Source of the DNA: Uranotaenia lowii
Taxonomy: Eukaryota; Arthropoda; Insecta; Diptera; Culicidae
Length of the DNA stretch: 64,000 nucleotides
Assembly: GCF_029784155.1 (NCBI RefSeq)
Contig: NC_073693.1
Span: forward strand, 285,482,875 to 285,546,874
Reading direction: 5' to 3'
The notes beneath the pieces were generated by a model that was given only the letters and a program-made list of their open reading frames with translations, was not told where the DNA came from and did no database searches. Each line of letters starts with the position of its first letter. The first letter of the stretch is position 1. This document shows, in pieces, positions 44,066-55,709 of the stretch. A program made the position numbers and the translations under genes.

Positions 44066-45701
44066 TAGAGATGAACCGAATATTCGGTCGGCCGAATATT
44101 CGGCGCCGAATACCGCCGAAAAATAGTTAAGCCGAATATTCGGCTCACCGAATAGTTGAGCTAAGTATTCGGCCGAATAGGCCGAATAGGCCGAATAGGC
44201 CGAATATCTACTACAAACTTGTAAATTTTTCAATTTTTTTTAAATAGTTTATAAAATATCCAAAAGTTATGTTGTAAAGGCCACACAATCATTGAAAACT
44301 TATGGTTTCAACAATTATTTACGAGAAAGAATGACCTTAAAGGGTTAAATTCCTATAAAAAAAGGAAACAAGGTTTCAGCAAAACATCTAAGGTAAGGTT
44401 GCCAGATTGCCCGGTTTTATCCGGGTTTGCCCGGATATTTAATACGAAATTTAAGAACAGTCCGGTCCGGCCCGGTTGCCCGGATTTCATAGAGAAATGC
44501 CCGGATTCTGCCCTTATTTATTCACTTTATTTGGCAAATTAAACAAAAAAAACAACAACAATGTCTCCAAAACGAAATTTTTCGAGCAAGTTTTATCAAA
44601 ATAATCATGAAAGATTTTTCGGAAGCCTTAAAATACGATTCAAAATCTATCGATAAGTTTTGATGAAAAACATTTTTTTTTCTTGATTTTTGCTGAGCGA
44701 TTTCTGAGTTTTGACAAAATTTGCCTGGATATTGCCCGGATATATGGTCGTCAATTTGAAATCGATTGCCCGGATTTTGCCAGGTTTTTATATAAAAATT
44801 GCCCGCTTTGTCCGGCCCGGATACATGCTGGAAAAATTCCGGCAACCTTAATCTAAGGTGTATCCGCGTATCTTTCACTGAAGACCGTGCAGGAGAATGC
44901 TGAACGGTATCGTTTTATACTTTCATTATGGTTTATTACAGATTTCCTGGATATATTCCGGCTTGCCCATCAATCCAGTAAAGAGATTCCAGATTAGTCA
45001 AATCTGACCATTTCCGAGTTTTGCTCGGGTTTATTCAGATTATTTGCTAAATCAAATAAAAACTCAAATTCCTCTTTAAAAATTTTTAAATTTTGTGTTC
45101 AATAATGATTTTTAAAATTTTCAAAATATCCATAAATTGTGGCCCTTTTTAATTTTTTTTTTCCAAAAATCGTTCTGAATGCCTGACGGTGTGGATACGT
45201 GTGGTTGAAAGTATGTTAAAGATCATCTATTTTTCCAACAACTATTTTGAAGATATCTTGCTCAAATTCGACCTTCATCTACTTCAATATCAGAGAAGCA
45301 ATTTCAAAAAGCTTGGCTTCTGTTTTGACACGTTTTATCCCAGATTTCACAGAAACGCAATTTCTTTGGTGATAAACGCCCTAGAAGCGACGAGTCTGAT
45401 GTCGATATTGGGGACATTTTAAAAATCTAAAAGACCCCTGCTTAGAAAATATCTTGTAATGCATCATCCGATAATATCATCTGGTTGAAAATTATCGACA
45501 AAAAACATGAGGGGCATTAATATGGAAGAAATAGAAAGCATTGAAATAATTGCTTAAGTTTTTTTTATTAATTCCTCAATGGAATATTCGACCGAATATT
45601 CGGCCGAATATTCGGCCGAATATTCGTTTGGCCGAATAGTTGAAAAGGTCAATATTCGGTATTCGGCCGTTCGCCGAATACCACTATTCGGTACATCTCT
45701 A
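44066..45701. mobile_element. hAT-like element with CCGAATATTCGG terminal clusters
   Basis: The ends TAGAGATGAACCGAATAT and, read inward, TAGAGATGTACCGAATAG are inverted repeats. They are flanked by the 8-bp direct duplication ATCAAAGG at 44058-44065 and 45702-45709, the hallmark of hAT insertions. Both subterminal regions are packed with GCCGAATATTCGGC-type palindromes (44075-44205 and 45585-45690), possibly transposase-binding sites. No transposase is recognisable. A second hAT-like MITE is inserted inside. Confidence 0.85.
44394..44850. mobile_element. hAT-like MITE nested in larger element
   Basis: The ends TAAGGTTGCCAGATTGCC and, read inward, TAAGGTTGCCGGAATTTT are inverted repeats. They have an exact 8-bp target duplication ATCTAAGG at 44386-44393 and 44851-44858. 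The interior repeats GCCCGGAT-type motifs and has no protein frame. A 3'-truncated relative lies at 46613-46890. Confidence 0.88.
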
Positions 45702-45709
45702 ATCAAAGG

Positions 45710-46612
45710 CAATACCGTATTGACAGGGGGTGGGTGTGGCAATTTCTCCGGTCCCCGGCTCAGGTCAGGGGCCCCCAAGGACAAAAAGTTTTAATAAAAT
45801 TTAACTGCTGTAAGTTCTAGAAATCAAGGAACAGGAATAAAGACTAATGGAAACTTATAATATAAAAGCTAACCCTATGGACAATATCTCGAATAGTTTC
45901 TCTCCAATATTGGTTAAGGGAAGCTCCAGTACAAGCCTAGCAAAAGTGTTCCTGCATTTTGCGAGCTGAACAGACAATTTTGTTCGAAACCTGTCAACAT
46001 TCAGTTTTTTGGCTTTGAATTTTTCAACACACATTCTAGACAAATCTAAGCAAAATTTATACATAAAAATACATCAATTTTTTTTTATCGAAACCCGTCA
46101 GAAAAGTTCAAATAAATAAATAAAAGCAAAATAAATTTTGATAAAGCAAGCTCAATGAACTTGGCCTGATAAGAATTTTCTGTATTTTTAATAATGTGAA
46201 TATATCAAGACTGTGGTTTGCTTTACTTATCCACTTTATCTTGAAAGCCCGGGAATGTCCGGAAAAACAGGATTTAACATCTGAATAACACCTCGTTTCT
46301 GTTAACTATACAATGAAGAATATGAGGAGGGCCCGGCGGATGAAACATTAGGTTTTTATTATGAAATATTTTCTCGATATTAAAGACATGTATCGTCAAA
46401 ATTTGAAAAAAATACAGGAATTACCAGATTTTGGAAGAAGATTTTCAGAACAGAATAAGTAGACTAAAGATAAACATCTCCCTTTTTAATTAAATACAAT
46501 CGTCTTGCTGAATTGCCAGGTTCATTACTATCATTTAAACTATTAGAAACTTTGTGAGGTGCTTAAGGAATATGCAATTCATGAATAGATTCATTGCACT
46601 AAAAGACTTTAT
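45710..46612. other. AT-rich spacer
   Basis: No feature recognised; a G-rich patch at 45722-45778 is unassigned. Confidence 0.3.
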
Positions 46613-46890
46613 AATAAGATTGCCAGATTGCCCGGTTTCAGCCAGGTTCGCCCAGATATTAAATACGAAATTTGACAAAAGTTCGTCCCGGCAAGGTTGT
46701 CCAAATTTTATTGAAAAAAGCCCGGATTTTGCCCGATTTGGCCTGCCAAAAAAAAGCAACAAATAAATGGGGTTGTAAATATTTTATGCGCTTAAAACGA
46801 ATTTTTTTGAGCAAGATTTATAAAAATAATCATGAGAAGATTTTTGAAAGCCTAAAATAAAATTGAAAAACTGCTCATGAAAAAAAGTAT
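46613..46890 (+). mobile_element. hAT-like MITE fragment
   Basis: Begins AAGATTGCCAGATTGCCC and follows the copy at 44394 through TTAAATACGAAATTTGACA-like and AGCAAGATTTATAAAAATAA-like blocks. It then loses similarity, with no right-hand terminal repeat. The overlapping short frames on both strands here are artefacts. Confidence 0.65.
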
Positions 46891-46969
46891 TCGATGTCCG
46901 GCTGGATTTGAAATTGGAATTGGAATATTTTTAACTGATTTCATCGAAGCTTTATACTATTTAATGAAG

Positions 46970-48182
46970 TACATCTGTTTACAGTTATTCTCTACTGAAG
47001 TGAATATCCTGAATTAAATTTATCACTTTTCAATTCATCATAAACTTTTTTCCATAATATAAACGATGTCATAGTTGAATGCTAATTTCATTGAGTGATT
47101 CTCTTACCATAAATATTTGTATATTTTTAATCTAATTCATGTCCAGATTCATATAACTGGGATACTCAATTTTTGTCTTGTTTCTTCAGTAATTGAACTT
47201 CAGTTTCATGTTTTTTTTTAACTTTTGAGAACTCAAGATCTTCGTTCGAGGTACTAAACTCATTTGGAGTCCTTATCAAATTTTTTAAACATTTAATTTC
47301 CATTTTGAATTCATGTTATCAAATGAGACCTTTGGAATCAATCGGATTAAAGTACATAAAAGCTAATTTTGGGAAAATACGTAATTTCCCATGCATTTTA
47401 TTTTTAATTTTCTTCAAGCGTAAAATGTATCTCTTGTTAAATTTTGAAAAACAATGTGACTTAATTATCTGTTTTTTATCAGATGAGAATTATTAATCAT
47501 AAAAAAATTATATAGAATTGGAATAATAGTTTGGACTATGAATTTTAAATTTAGCAAACTCCTGTTTTGGTACTGATTGTTATTTTGATTATTAATTTTG
47601 TATAAGGATTTCATTTTTTATCTGTAATTTGTTTTTCGGAATTTGATTTTAAATTATGATTTTAATTGGAGTCGCTAAATTGTTGCTCTACATTAAACCT
47701 TATTTCAGGTTCTGAATACCTAAACTTTTACATATAACTGTATCTCCATGAAGTTCGATTTTAATTCTTTCGTTTACTCTTTTTTTAATTTTTGTTCTCT
47801 AAATCTGAAATCGTTATGTTACTTATAAATTGTTAAAAGGGAAATATTTATTCTGCTTTCGATGAAGCACATACCTGGCGATTAATGATGAAATTGAAAA
47901 CATATCGAATATCTATCCTTGGTTTTTTTTTCTAAACCAGATCATTCTAGTATATAAGAGAGTCGAATTTAATTATGCATTTAACAGCTACTATCAGTGC
48001 TTTTATTTTTGGTAAATTGTTTAACTATTCCGCATTGTTTACAAGTGATGGACAATTTTTATTTGAAGATACCAAAAAATTCCCTTCTACATAGTTAGCA
48101 CATGAAAGAAAAAATCGAATCATAGTGGCCCCTCAAGAAAAATTGCCCCAGCCAACCCGAAGGCTTAATCCGGCCTTATTTA
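46970..48182 (+). mobile_element. GGATTAAG-ended element, copy B
   Basis: Parallels the copy at 37178-38690 block by block. Unlike that copy it keeps the right end: ATTGCCCCAGCC then GGCTTAATCCGGCCTTA, which is the inverse of the AGGCTGGATTAAG start of copy A. Its left end is not recognisable, so the two copies are truncated on opposite sides. Confidence 0.55.
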
Positions 48183-49600
48183 AAGAGCATATTTTTTGTG
48201 TATTATCCTAGCTTTGTTTGCCATTTATATTTTTTTATTTTGTATATGAGCATTTTTTGGCAATATCTTATAAATTGCATTTCTAGAATTTAAGGAGCGA
48301 TCGGCTTTATTCCGGTTTCCTGGTCTTTTTTTCCATCCAGATTTCGATGGATCTTAAAAAAAAATCTGCAAACACGTTGTTTTCTTTTTCCGGGATTTTC
48401 ATTCACGGGGATGATGCATCCCTTTTTTTGAAAACACCTTAATAATTTTAAACACCGAAAACTTCGCATTCTTCGAAATTTTAACTTTTCGCAGATAATT
48501 TGTGCGGAATTGATTCGTCCAAAGATGGGTGAACTTCACGTGTGCTAGCTTCAATCCAACTTTTTCGGCATTTTTACGTGTATAACTCAAAGCAAATTTT
48601 ATAAAACAATTCATCATTATTTTCTCAATTCTACCTGGTATATCTAGTAACTTAGTAACATTAATAAATTTGTGCTCGCTTTCTTCTGTAAAACTTAACA
48701 ATTTGAAAAGAATTAACATATATCGAATTTTTGTTTTGTAAAGTTGACACTTAAAAATCGCCTATAATTCAGGGAATATTTTTCGAACAAATTTTTAATA
48801 GGAAGATGTTGCAATTATTAACTTTTCCAATAATGAGTAGAACATAAAATTTGAATAGGAACAGCCAATGTTATTCAAAAAGTATGAATCAATGAACTTG
48901 ATATATGAAAAAATTTATTGCGATGCATAAAATATAAAGTTTACTCGTTTCTTAAGTTCATAATCTTTTTTTTAAATTAAAAACCTCAAAATCTTCATGA
49001 CATTTAAGCACAAAACTAAATTTTCACTATTTTTGGAATATCTAAAGTTTTAAATACTATCCTTATAATAGCAAGTTATCAAGTTATAAGATTTAGCAGT
49101 TTTTGGAGTTTGGGCCGGGCTATTTATCTAAAAACCTAGCAAAATTCGGGCAATTGATTTTAAAATTATCGATCAAAAATTCGGGCAATATCTGGGAAAA
49201 TTTGGTCAAATCCCAGGAATTACTCAACAAAAAAAAACTTGGGTAAAAAGTTTTAACATTTAAACTTATTTATCTATCGGATTATTATTCGTATTTTTGG
49301 CTTCAAAAAACCTTTTTCAATAAAACTTTTTCGAAAAATATCATTTAAAAAATCACCTTTTAATTTTTCATAGAAGGGAAAATTTTCCCTTGGTTTGGAT
49401 AGCGTGTTACGTGTCGCTATTAAGCATACCCTTTTTCTGAGATAGATATACATATTTCAGATTTAGCTGTTGCTACTCAAGTCTGAAGTATTTATGAAAA
49501 TTTTCAGAATGCTGAGTTTCAACTACACTACGTTAGTCCATATTCTAAAATGCATCGCTTTGTAATAAAAGGCTCTTTTAACTGAACATGAAAATTTCAA
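48183..49600. other. AT-rich sequence
   Basis: GGGCAATTGATTT and GGGCAATATCTGGG motifs near 49150-49200 faintly recall the hAT-like MITE interior. No boundaries can be drawn. Confidence 0.3.
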
Positions 49601-49605
49601 CTTAC

Positions 49606-49734
49606 TTTAAGTTGCATTTCACCAACTGGCGTTGAAACAGCGGGTGCTCTTTCATTGGCCAACCGAAGTAGAAAGTTTTGCATCCACATCCTCGAAATTC
49701 CCATGGGGGCTACGCTAAACGGCACGCCCTTAAA
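49606..49734 (-). CDS. candidate internal exon, minus strand
   Basis: A 129-bp segment is open on the minus strand for 43 codons, beginning FKGVPFSVAPMGISRM and ending STPVGEMQLK. It is bounded by an acceptor-like TTATTAGCAG and a strong donor, AAA|GTAAGT. It lies within a 1-kb GC-richer, non-repetitive island with three other minus-strand coding-like frames. Both junctions are in phase 0. The plus strand is also open across most of it, which weakens the case. I do not recognise the protein. Confidence 0.3.
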
Positions 49735-49792
49735 CTGCTAATAAATTCTGTCAAAAAAAAAAGGTTACAAATGCGTTTGAAATTCCCGACGC

Positions 49793-49999
49793 TCATATTA
49801 AGCAGCAGCAGCGTTTTGAAAGTTTATCCTTCACGAAGATGCGGGTAAGTACCGGTTTAATTGCGATCCCCATCTTCTTCATTGTATAATTGCGCGCATC
49901 ATCTGATCTCTGACCGAGATTTAGCACGATCTTCAAACGCAAACGGTCCATTCCATTGATGCGAACGCGTAGCAAAAATGTGTCGAAAGGCGAGATGAT
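49793..49999 (-). CDS. candidate exon with CaaX-like C-terminus, minus strand
   Basis: Sixty-eight codons are open from just after an acceptor-like GCATAG to a TGA at 49793-49795, starting IISPFDTFLLRVRINGMDRL and including RNYTMKKMGIAIKPVL. The end, KDKLSKRCCCLI, is a basic stretch followed by CCLI, which fits a prenylation CaaX pattern. The minus strand is the only one open over this length. A GTGAAG inside it could be a donor splicing to the frame at 49606-49734, in which case the stop would lie in an intron. The pyrimidine tract before the proposed acceptor is weak. Product unidentified. Confidence 0.3.
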   Translation of the reverse strand: MISPFDTFLLRVRINGMDRLRLKIVLNLGQRSDDARNYTMKKMGIAIKPVLTRIFVKDKLSKRCCCLI

Positions 50000-50071
50000 C
50001 TATGCGTATGTCTGAGGTTTCCGCATATCTTTTCAAATGGCCTTTTTTTACTTGCGTCAAGAAAAAAAGCG

Positions 50072-50227
50072 TTAAACAATACGGAAGTAGCCGTTTATGA
50101 CATATGAGCTGCCTCTTCTCCTCCGTTTAGTCAGATTTCTCAGAGGGCATTCGCAAAGTGCCATCAACCTCGGACCTCCTCGAACGTCAGTAGGCGTTGA
50201 GTTGAAACGAAACGTGAACCGACTGGC
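50072..50227 (-). CDS. candidate exon, minus strand, weak
   Basis: Fifty-one open codons on the minus strand follow an acceptor-like GTCTAGTAG and start ASRFTFRFNSTPTDVRGG. They include a basic KRRRRGSS stretch and end at TAA 50072-50074. Frames of this length are not rare at this base composition. It gains slight support only from lying between other minus-strand candidates. Confidence 0.18.
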   Translation of the reverse strand, partial: ASRFTFRFNSTPTDVRGGPRLMALCECPLRNLTKRRRRGSSYVINGYFRIV

Positions 50228-50518
50228 CTACTAGACATACCTCCTATCCCATCGAAAAACGTAGCACCGGTAGCCTATTTTCATGAATGGCTCTTTCGCA
50301 GCTTGCTTAGACCAGGCTTAGGTACTTACTTACTTGCTAGTAGTGGGATTAGTGTCTTAATTGACTGGAATTATGCGTTTATTTCTGAAGTCGCGGCCCT
50401 CATATGAAACGAACCCGCCGCTGCTTTTGCTTTTCAAAAGCATTCCAGGCTTGGCGTGGCTGCTGTGTTTTAGTTAATACGATTTTAATAGGGGGGCTTA
50501 ATTTGGAAACTGTTTCAC

Positions 50519-50627
50519 CTGCAGAAAGCGGTTTTAGTCGCAGCCTCAGACCCAGCCAAAAGGCTGCGTAATCTTCCAGGTCAGTAGTTTCGAGGGAGCT
50601 AGTTGAAGTAGCTAGTAGGGCCATTAC
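50519..50627 (-). CDS. candidate exon with good splice sites, minus strand
   Basis: The minus strand reads CATTTTTTATTTCCAG, a strong acceptor with a pyrimidine tract, directly before 50627. CTGCAG|GTGAAA, a good donor, falls at 50519/50518. The 109-bp interval is open in a frame starting MALLATSTSSLETTDLEDYA and including FWLGLRLRLKPLSA. The frame stays open past the donor to 50400. It is the best-defined of four minus-strand candidates in this island. The product is not recognised. Confidence 0.33.
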
Positions 50628-50639
50628 CTGGAAATAAAA

Positions 50640-51729
50640 AATGAGAAATGGAAAGTGGATTTTAGTAAATGGTTTGTTATGGTTGGATGGGTTTGGGTTT
50701 TTTTTGGTTGCGAATGAGACATCAACTTTGTTTATTTAAGTAAATGGTTGGGAAATACGTGTCGGTTGAAAGTGAAACTTCCCTGGATTTTAATAATTAG
50801 TGCGTGGATTTTTTAGGCGGGAGATTAATTTTTCTTAATCTCAGTAAATTTAAAGAATTTTGCTGAGCACGCTTATAACTTAACCTAAAATCTGATTTTT
50901 TCATACTACACTCAAACCACTTCAAATTTAGTATTTATAAGTTTCTGCAGGTGTTGTGTTTAATTTTTCAAAATAAAGCTTCTTCAAAAATTACACAACA
51001 ATTGAGTTATGCTTCTTAGAGTAGCACAATGGCAAGTGAAAAATAAAAGAAAATTATCGAACATATTTGGTCAGCTATGTGTTAAAAATGATTTAGATTT
51101 TAATTTTTTTAAGTCAAGCTGTTGGAAAACATGAATTATGCTATGTCAGCAATCAAATGCTTTAACAAAATTCTCCTTAGAGTATAAGAACGCTGAAATT
51201 AGAAGCATTATGTTGCACACAGGGATTTTCATATTTGTTTTTATTAGAATGATTTATTATAGATACGATACAAAGTTTCAAAAACTTTAAATTTTGTACA
51301 AATCGTTTAAGAAACAAGAGAGAAACAGAGGTATTTATCATGAGTGTAAAATCGACACCTCTTAAAATAAAACGGATAATAAAAATTAAGGAATGAATGA
51401 AGCTTAAAATACTGTCTGTAGAAATCAAGATTCGCTTAACTCAAGGTTTTTGTTCATGGCATTTCGAGTACATTGCTTAATTTTTATTAATCACTAGCTG
51501 ACCCGGTGTGCTATGCTACTCCTTCTAAAATTGATGGAAATTCAACAAAAGAGATTAATTCTTGTTTTCTTAAACATTCTTTTCTGTTTCCAAACCGTGC
51601 CCTATATTTTTTTCCAATCATTATTTTGTATTTAAAATGAGGAAATGATTCATAAGTATGGGTGCACCCCTCTCCTTTTTCAAGCTCCCCACTGAAAAGA
51701 AAGGAGGAGTCTTAAATTCATAGTTATAT
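50640..51729. other. AT-rich spacer
   Basis: A stretch beginning ACTAGCTGACCCGGTG at 51494 resembles a motif I have seen recur in insect interspersed repeats. No element is delimited. Confidence 0.3.
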
Positions 51730-52530
51730 GTACTTTCCTATGACAAATTTGCATAGAAATAGAGCTAAGAAACATTTCTCCATCCCAAAATGACTAATTT
51801 TATAAATATACAAAAAAATAAATGAGGCTCCCGACATCTCTTTCTTTCTTACTAAATGGAAGAAGGAAATGGTCCTAGATAATCACAGAAACATAACTGC
51901 AGAGGACGAATGACTGGAAAGGTTAGAATCCTCTTAAAATAAACAAAAATAAAATAAAATAGAAAAGAAACATTACTCGTATCAAAATACAATCCCATAC
52001 CAAATTCGGTATCGTTCGACTGATTAACTTTTGACATCTTTAAAAAGGCTGTGGTGGCCTCCTTAACTCTTCCTATTTGTTTACTGGGATCAGGAGGGGT
52101 CTTAACAACCCTAGATTATTTTTTTCCGTATCCAAAAATCCTCCCATGCCAAATTTAGTTCCATTTGCTGGATTATTTCACCAATTCTGCAAAAAAATGT
52201 ATGGAAGCCCCCCTCCCCCTTAAAATCTCTCAACTAGAAAATAAAGGGGTCTTAAAAATAATCATTGAACCATTTCTCGTATGATACGGGTCGTATCCAT
52301 ATACCCTCAGATACCAAATTGGGTTCCATTTGCTTGACTAAATCTCGAGTTATGTTAAAAATTGTAAGAGAGATCTCCTCCTCCCTTCCGTTTTCCCTTC
52401 TGAAAAAAAGGAGGGGTACCAAACATTCATAGAAATATTTTTAGTTGCCAAATCCCTTTCAATGCCTAATTTGGTACCAATTGTTTGAATGGTTTTCAAG
52501 TTATGCAAACATTTGTTTTTTTTTGGAACC
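51730..52530 (-). repeat. degenerate tandem family with CAAATTTGG core, inverted set
   Basis: Minus-strand counterpart of the family at 6360-7390. Cores occur near 51993, 52141, 52305 and 52461 (plus-strand forms such as CCATGCCAAATTTAGTTCCA) at 148-164-bp spacing. Each has nearby C-rich tracts and a TACGAGAAATGGTTC-like segment. Confidence 0.65.
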
Positions 52531-52534
52531 TTCA

Positions 52535-52932
52535 CCGGCCTTATACATATATTGATTTAAGGCAAAATTATCTTAGTAGCTTATGACTTTTTGTTTTTGA
52601 TGGTAAGAGTGGATTGAGTCATCGACAAAAATAAGCGGCTTAAGGGCCCGGCCTTAGAATTCCTAATCAGTGAATGTGATTTCAGACTGATACTAGTCGA
52701 TAAAAATGAAAGCAAACCAGGACTTTGGCCAGAATCAAATTAGATATTTCTATCTATCAAAAAACTTGTATTTATGAACAAACTATATAACTATATAACT
52801 ATAAAAACGTCGAGTTTACTAGAAAAAAGTAAGCTCTTAATTTAGAAAGCATAACAGTAGGATAAGTAAGATCTTATCTTTTTTAAGATCAAGCAGGAAT
52901 ATGTCCTTCTGTTTGTTTAAAAAACGTCATTA
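52535..52932. other. AT-rich spacer
   Basis: Only a short ACTATATA repeat near 52785-52803; nothing else recognised. Confidence 0.35.
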
Positions 52933-53857
52933 GGGGGAAGTGTTCCTAAATGCGCATGTTGGGTAATATGCGCATACAGCCGATTGACGATATGGCTGGA
53001 GATTCATCATATCTAATCAGTGCAGTTTGAGGGTAATACGCTTTTAAAACATGGCATGAAAAAAATAAATTGGTATATAAAGTACTAAAAATTTTAAAAT
53101 TCAAACAAGATTTTTGTCAGTTTTGTTATAATATATTGAATTTTAATTATCGTGCGCACAGATTCTGTGAACAAAAATTTTAATGGAGTTTCTTTCTTAT
53201 TCATCTGGAAATCGGAATTTCAACAAATTGAAGCTTTTGGCAAGGTTGTAAATGATAAGATATTGGAATAAGAGACAGGTTCTGAATGCCCATATCAAGG
53301 CAGGTTAAATGCCTATATCAAAAAAAAAACAGATCAGTCTTATAAATTTTTTACTTTTCATCATTTGAACATTAAATCTACGCTCAAATCACAATCTTAC
53401 AGCGAAAAAAGAAGAACTTCATACTGATCCGATAAAAATACGATATGAACTAAATATTACCATGAAATATGGCCATATGGCTTACCTAACTATGGTTCAT
53501 GCAAAAGAACTAGTGATGTAAAAATTTTCACCAAAATTTCAGTCTTGACGTATGCTTGACATCCGTTTCTGCCATTTTCAATTAAATAATATCAAAATAT
53601 TGCTAGTGTTAATGAAATATAGCTTTAAACATAAATATGCGCATTTAGCCCGCCAGTTTCGGAAATCGGCTATTTTGCCTTTTTTTATTATAAAATTATT
53701 TTCACAAAAACTGTAAGAGATTTGAACAGAAAAATTGCTGTAACGTATATAAAACAGATGTCCGCTCATGTGTATATAGTTTTCAGACTCCTATCTATTG
53801 GAATATGGGAGAAAATGAGTGCTTTCCTTAATATGCGCATATAGCCCGCCTCTCCCC
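52933..53857. mobile_element. 925-bp TA-flanked element with ATATGCGCAT motifs
   Basis: TA dinucleotides lie at 52931-52932 and 53858-53859. The ends GGGGGAAGTG and, read inward, GGGGAGAGGC are short inverted repeats. The palindrome-like ATATGCGCAT recurs near both ends and in the interior (about 52967, 53636 and 53831), followed by AGCC. No coding capacity. Confidence 0.6.
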
Positions 53858-54176
53858 TACCGTAAAAAAAATTAAAATTTATTGATGTTACAGCGAATCC
53901 CCGATTTTGTCACCCCATGATGCATTTTTGACGACAAATTGGGGAATGTGACAAAATCGGGTAATTTTTAAAAGCACTATATTTGAATCATAGTATTGAA
54001 TCTAAATTACTGCGACATTTAAAACAGTGTAGGGTGTTTTTTGTGTGCTATTCGTTGATAATTGATGAGTTTAACCTCTTTTCATCGAAATCTCAGAAAA
54101 TTTTGTTACTATTTTAAGCATGAAAATCTATCTTTCTAAAAGCACTGTTCCGACCAGGTTTGTTAAGAAGAATTAA

Positions 54177-54569
54177 CCTTTCGTTTCATAAAGTAACAAA
54201 TTTGCAACAATTAATTAAAGCTGTTGTAAATTATGCAGAAATTCAAAAAATCAACTTTTTTCTTCATGGCAATCATATTTCTAACTTCAAAATACCATTC
54301 AATTGAAAAAAATGACTTTCCGAGTATATATGTACAAACTAGACCAACTTCAATCTGAAAAATATGAAACGTTGAAATAGGCTTATTTTTCAGAATTTTG
54401 ACCTAGTCCAATTCGCACCGAGGAAAAAAAAAATTGGCTGGAAAAAATATTTTCGCATTTTCAGTAATGCAATTAACACAATTGAATACAATTTGAATTT
54501 TTTTTTAAATTTTTGTCTGATATAATGGCCTTTTATTAATTGTTGCAAATTTGCAACAACATGAAATGG
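54177..54569. mobile_element. piggyBac-type MITE, 393 bp
   Basis: Left flank TTAA at 54173-54176; the right flank is TTAT, a probable decayed TTAA. Ends: CCTTTCGTTTCATAAAGTAA and, read inward, CCATTTCATGTTGTTGCAAA. Both ends then carry AAATTTGCAACAATTAAT. It shares its left end with the 157-bp MITE at 40045. Confidence 0.75.
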
Positions 54570-54704
54570 TTATACCTTTTTGTTCCTCACACAAGACAAT
54601 TAGATATAAATGTTTACTCTTAGTTTATCTTGCACTAACCATAGTTTTAGCTCAAAAACTTCGTAAACCTAGTGTCTGGACACCTTTTAGATGGGGGTAG
54701 AACC

Positions 54705-54807
54705 TATGTATGCTGGTTATCCACCATGGTTGCACGGATTCACCGCAGTTCCTATCTAAATATGTGCTTACATGCATTATTGAGATTAATTAGATCGACA
54801 AATCTCC
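54705..54807 (+). repeat. dispersed ~100-bp repeat, copy B
   Basis: Second copy of the 32629-32733 repeat in the same orientation, with TGCACGGATTCACCGCAGTT identical between the two. Confidence 0.7.
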
Positions 54808-55709
54808 AGTTCTTTTTCAGTAACTTCATTTTTTGTGAAAATTTTATGTGGTTTTATGTTCTTCGTGTTCATGGTTCTTTAGCGCAATATACAACAATCT
54901 GAAAAAAAAAAGTTCGTTCTCGGCTGACAACAACGAATTATAAATCCATTTATAACAGAAAAAGTGACTTAAAATATAATTTCTTTGAAGAATGCTCAAT
55001 TGAGGTCCTCAGAGTAAACGGGGTATAAGCGCAAAAATGGTCGATTTTAAGTTCACTATGCCAACCGGTTTTTCATTTTTCAAACTTTGCATGTTTATTT
55101 TTTTAACTTTTAGAAATTTACATATTTGCATACTTTTGCGTTCGAAAGAAAAATCCAGATTTTCGAAAACTATATGAAAATTGTAATAACACCAACACCA
55201 ACACTTAAAAGCATGTTTTCTTGAAACAAGCTTTTACGCATTTGTAACTTTTTGGCTCCAAGGTTCCAAAAACAAACTCATTGATCATATCAGTGATTGG
55301 CTGTATCAATTCGTTAAATTTATTATTCTGATTGTATTTACGAACTTTTTAATTGTGGAAATTTGAATAAAAACATGTGTCTGGAATCGGATATCTTTTA
55401 TTTGTGACATTCATAAGTCATCTTCACTATCGCTATCGATGTTATCACAATGTTGGAAATTGACGCGGTATCAATTAATAATCATCCCATAATATGAAGG
55501 TTTGAATCTGAATATTTTTACATTAAATCAAATATAGTGATGAAATCGGGTAAAAAAAGGTGACAAAATCGTGGGTAGACAAAATCGGCGCGTGAAAAAA
55601 TCGTGTATTCACAGTATTGTTTTTTTGTCAAGAACAATGTGTTTAAAAAAAAATAACAATATGTTATTATATGTTTTGCTAAATCTGACTTCCAACATTT
55701 CGTAGATAG

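Larger units (their letters stand above)
53891..55614. mobile_element. 1.7-kb TA-flanked element with CAGYGAAT ends
   Basis: The left end CAGCGAATCCCCGATTTTGT and, read inward, the right end CTGTGAATACACGATTTTTT are inverted repeats continuing TCAC. TA lies at 53889-53890 and 55615-55616. GACAAAATCG motifs repeat near both ends. The layout recalls pogo/Tigger-type non-autonomous elements, by inference from the CAG end and TA target. It contains a TTAA-flanked MITE (54177-54569) and a dispersed repeat (54705-54807). Confidence 0.65.

Noticed and set aside
43955..45784. frames rich in EYSAEYSAEYSA at both ends of the hAT-like element
   Set aside because: They translate the CCGAATATTCGG palindrome clusters and are not protein genes.
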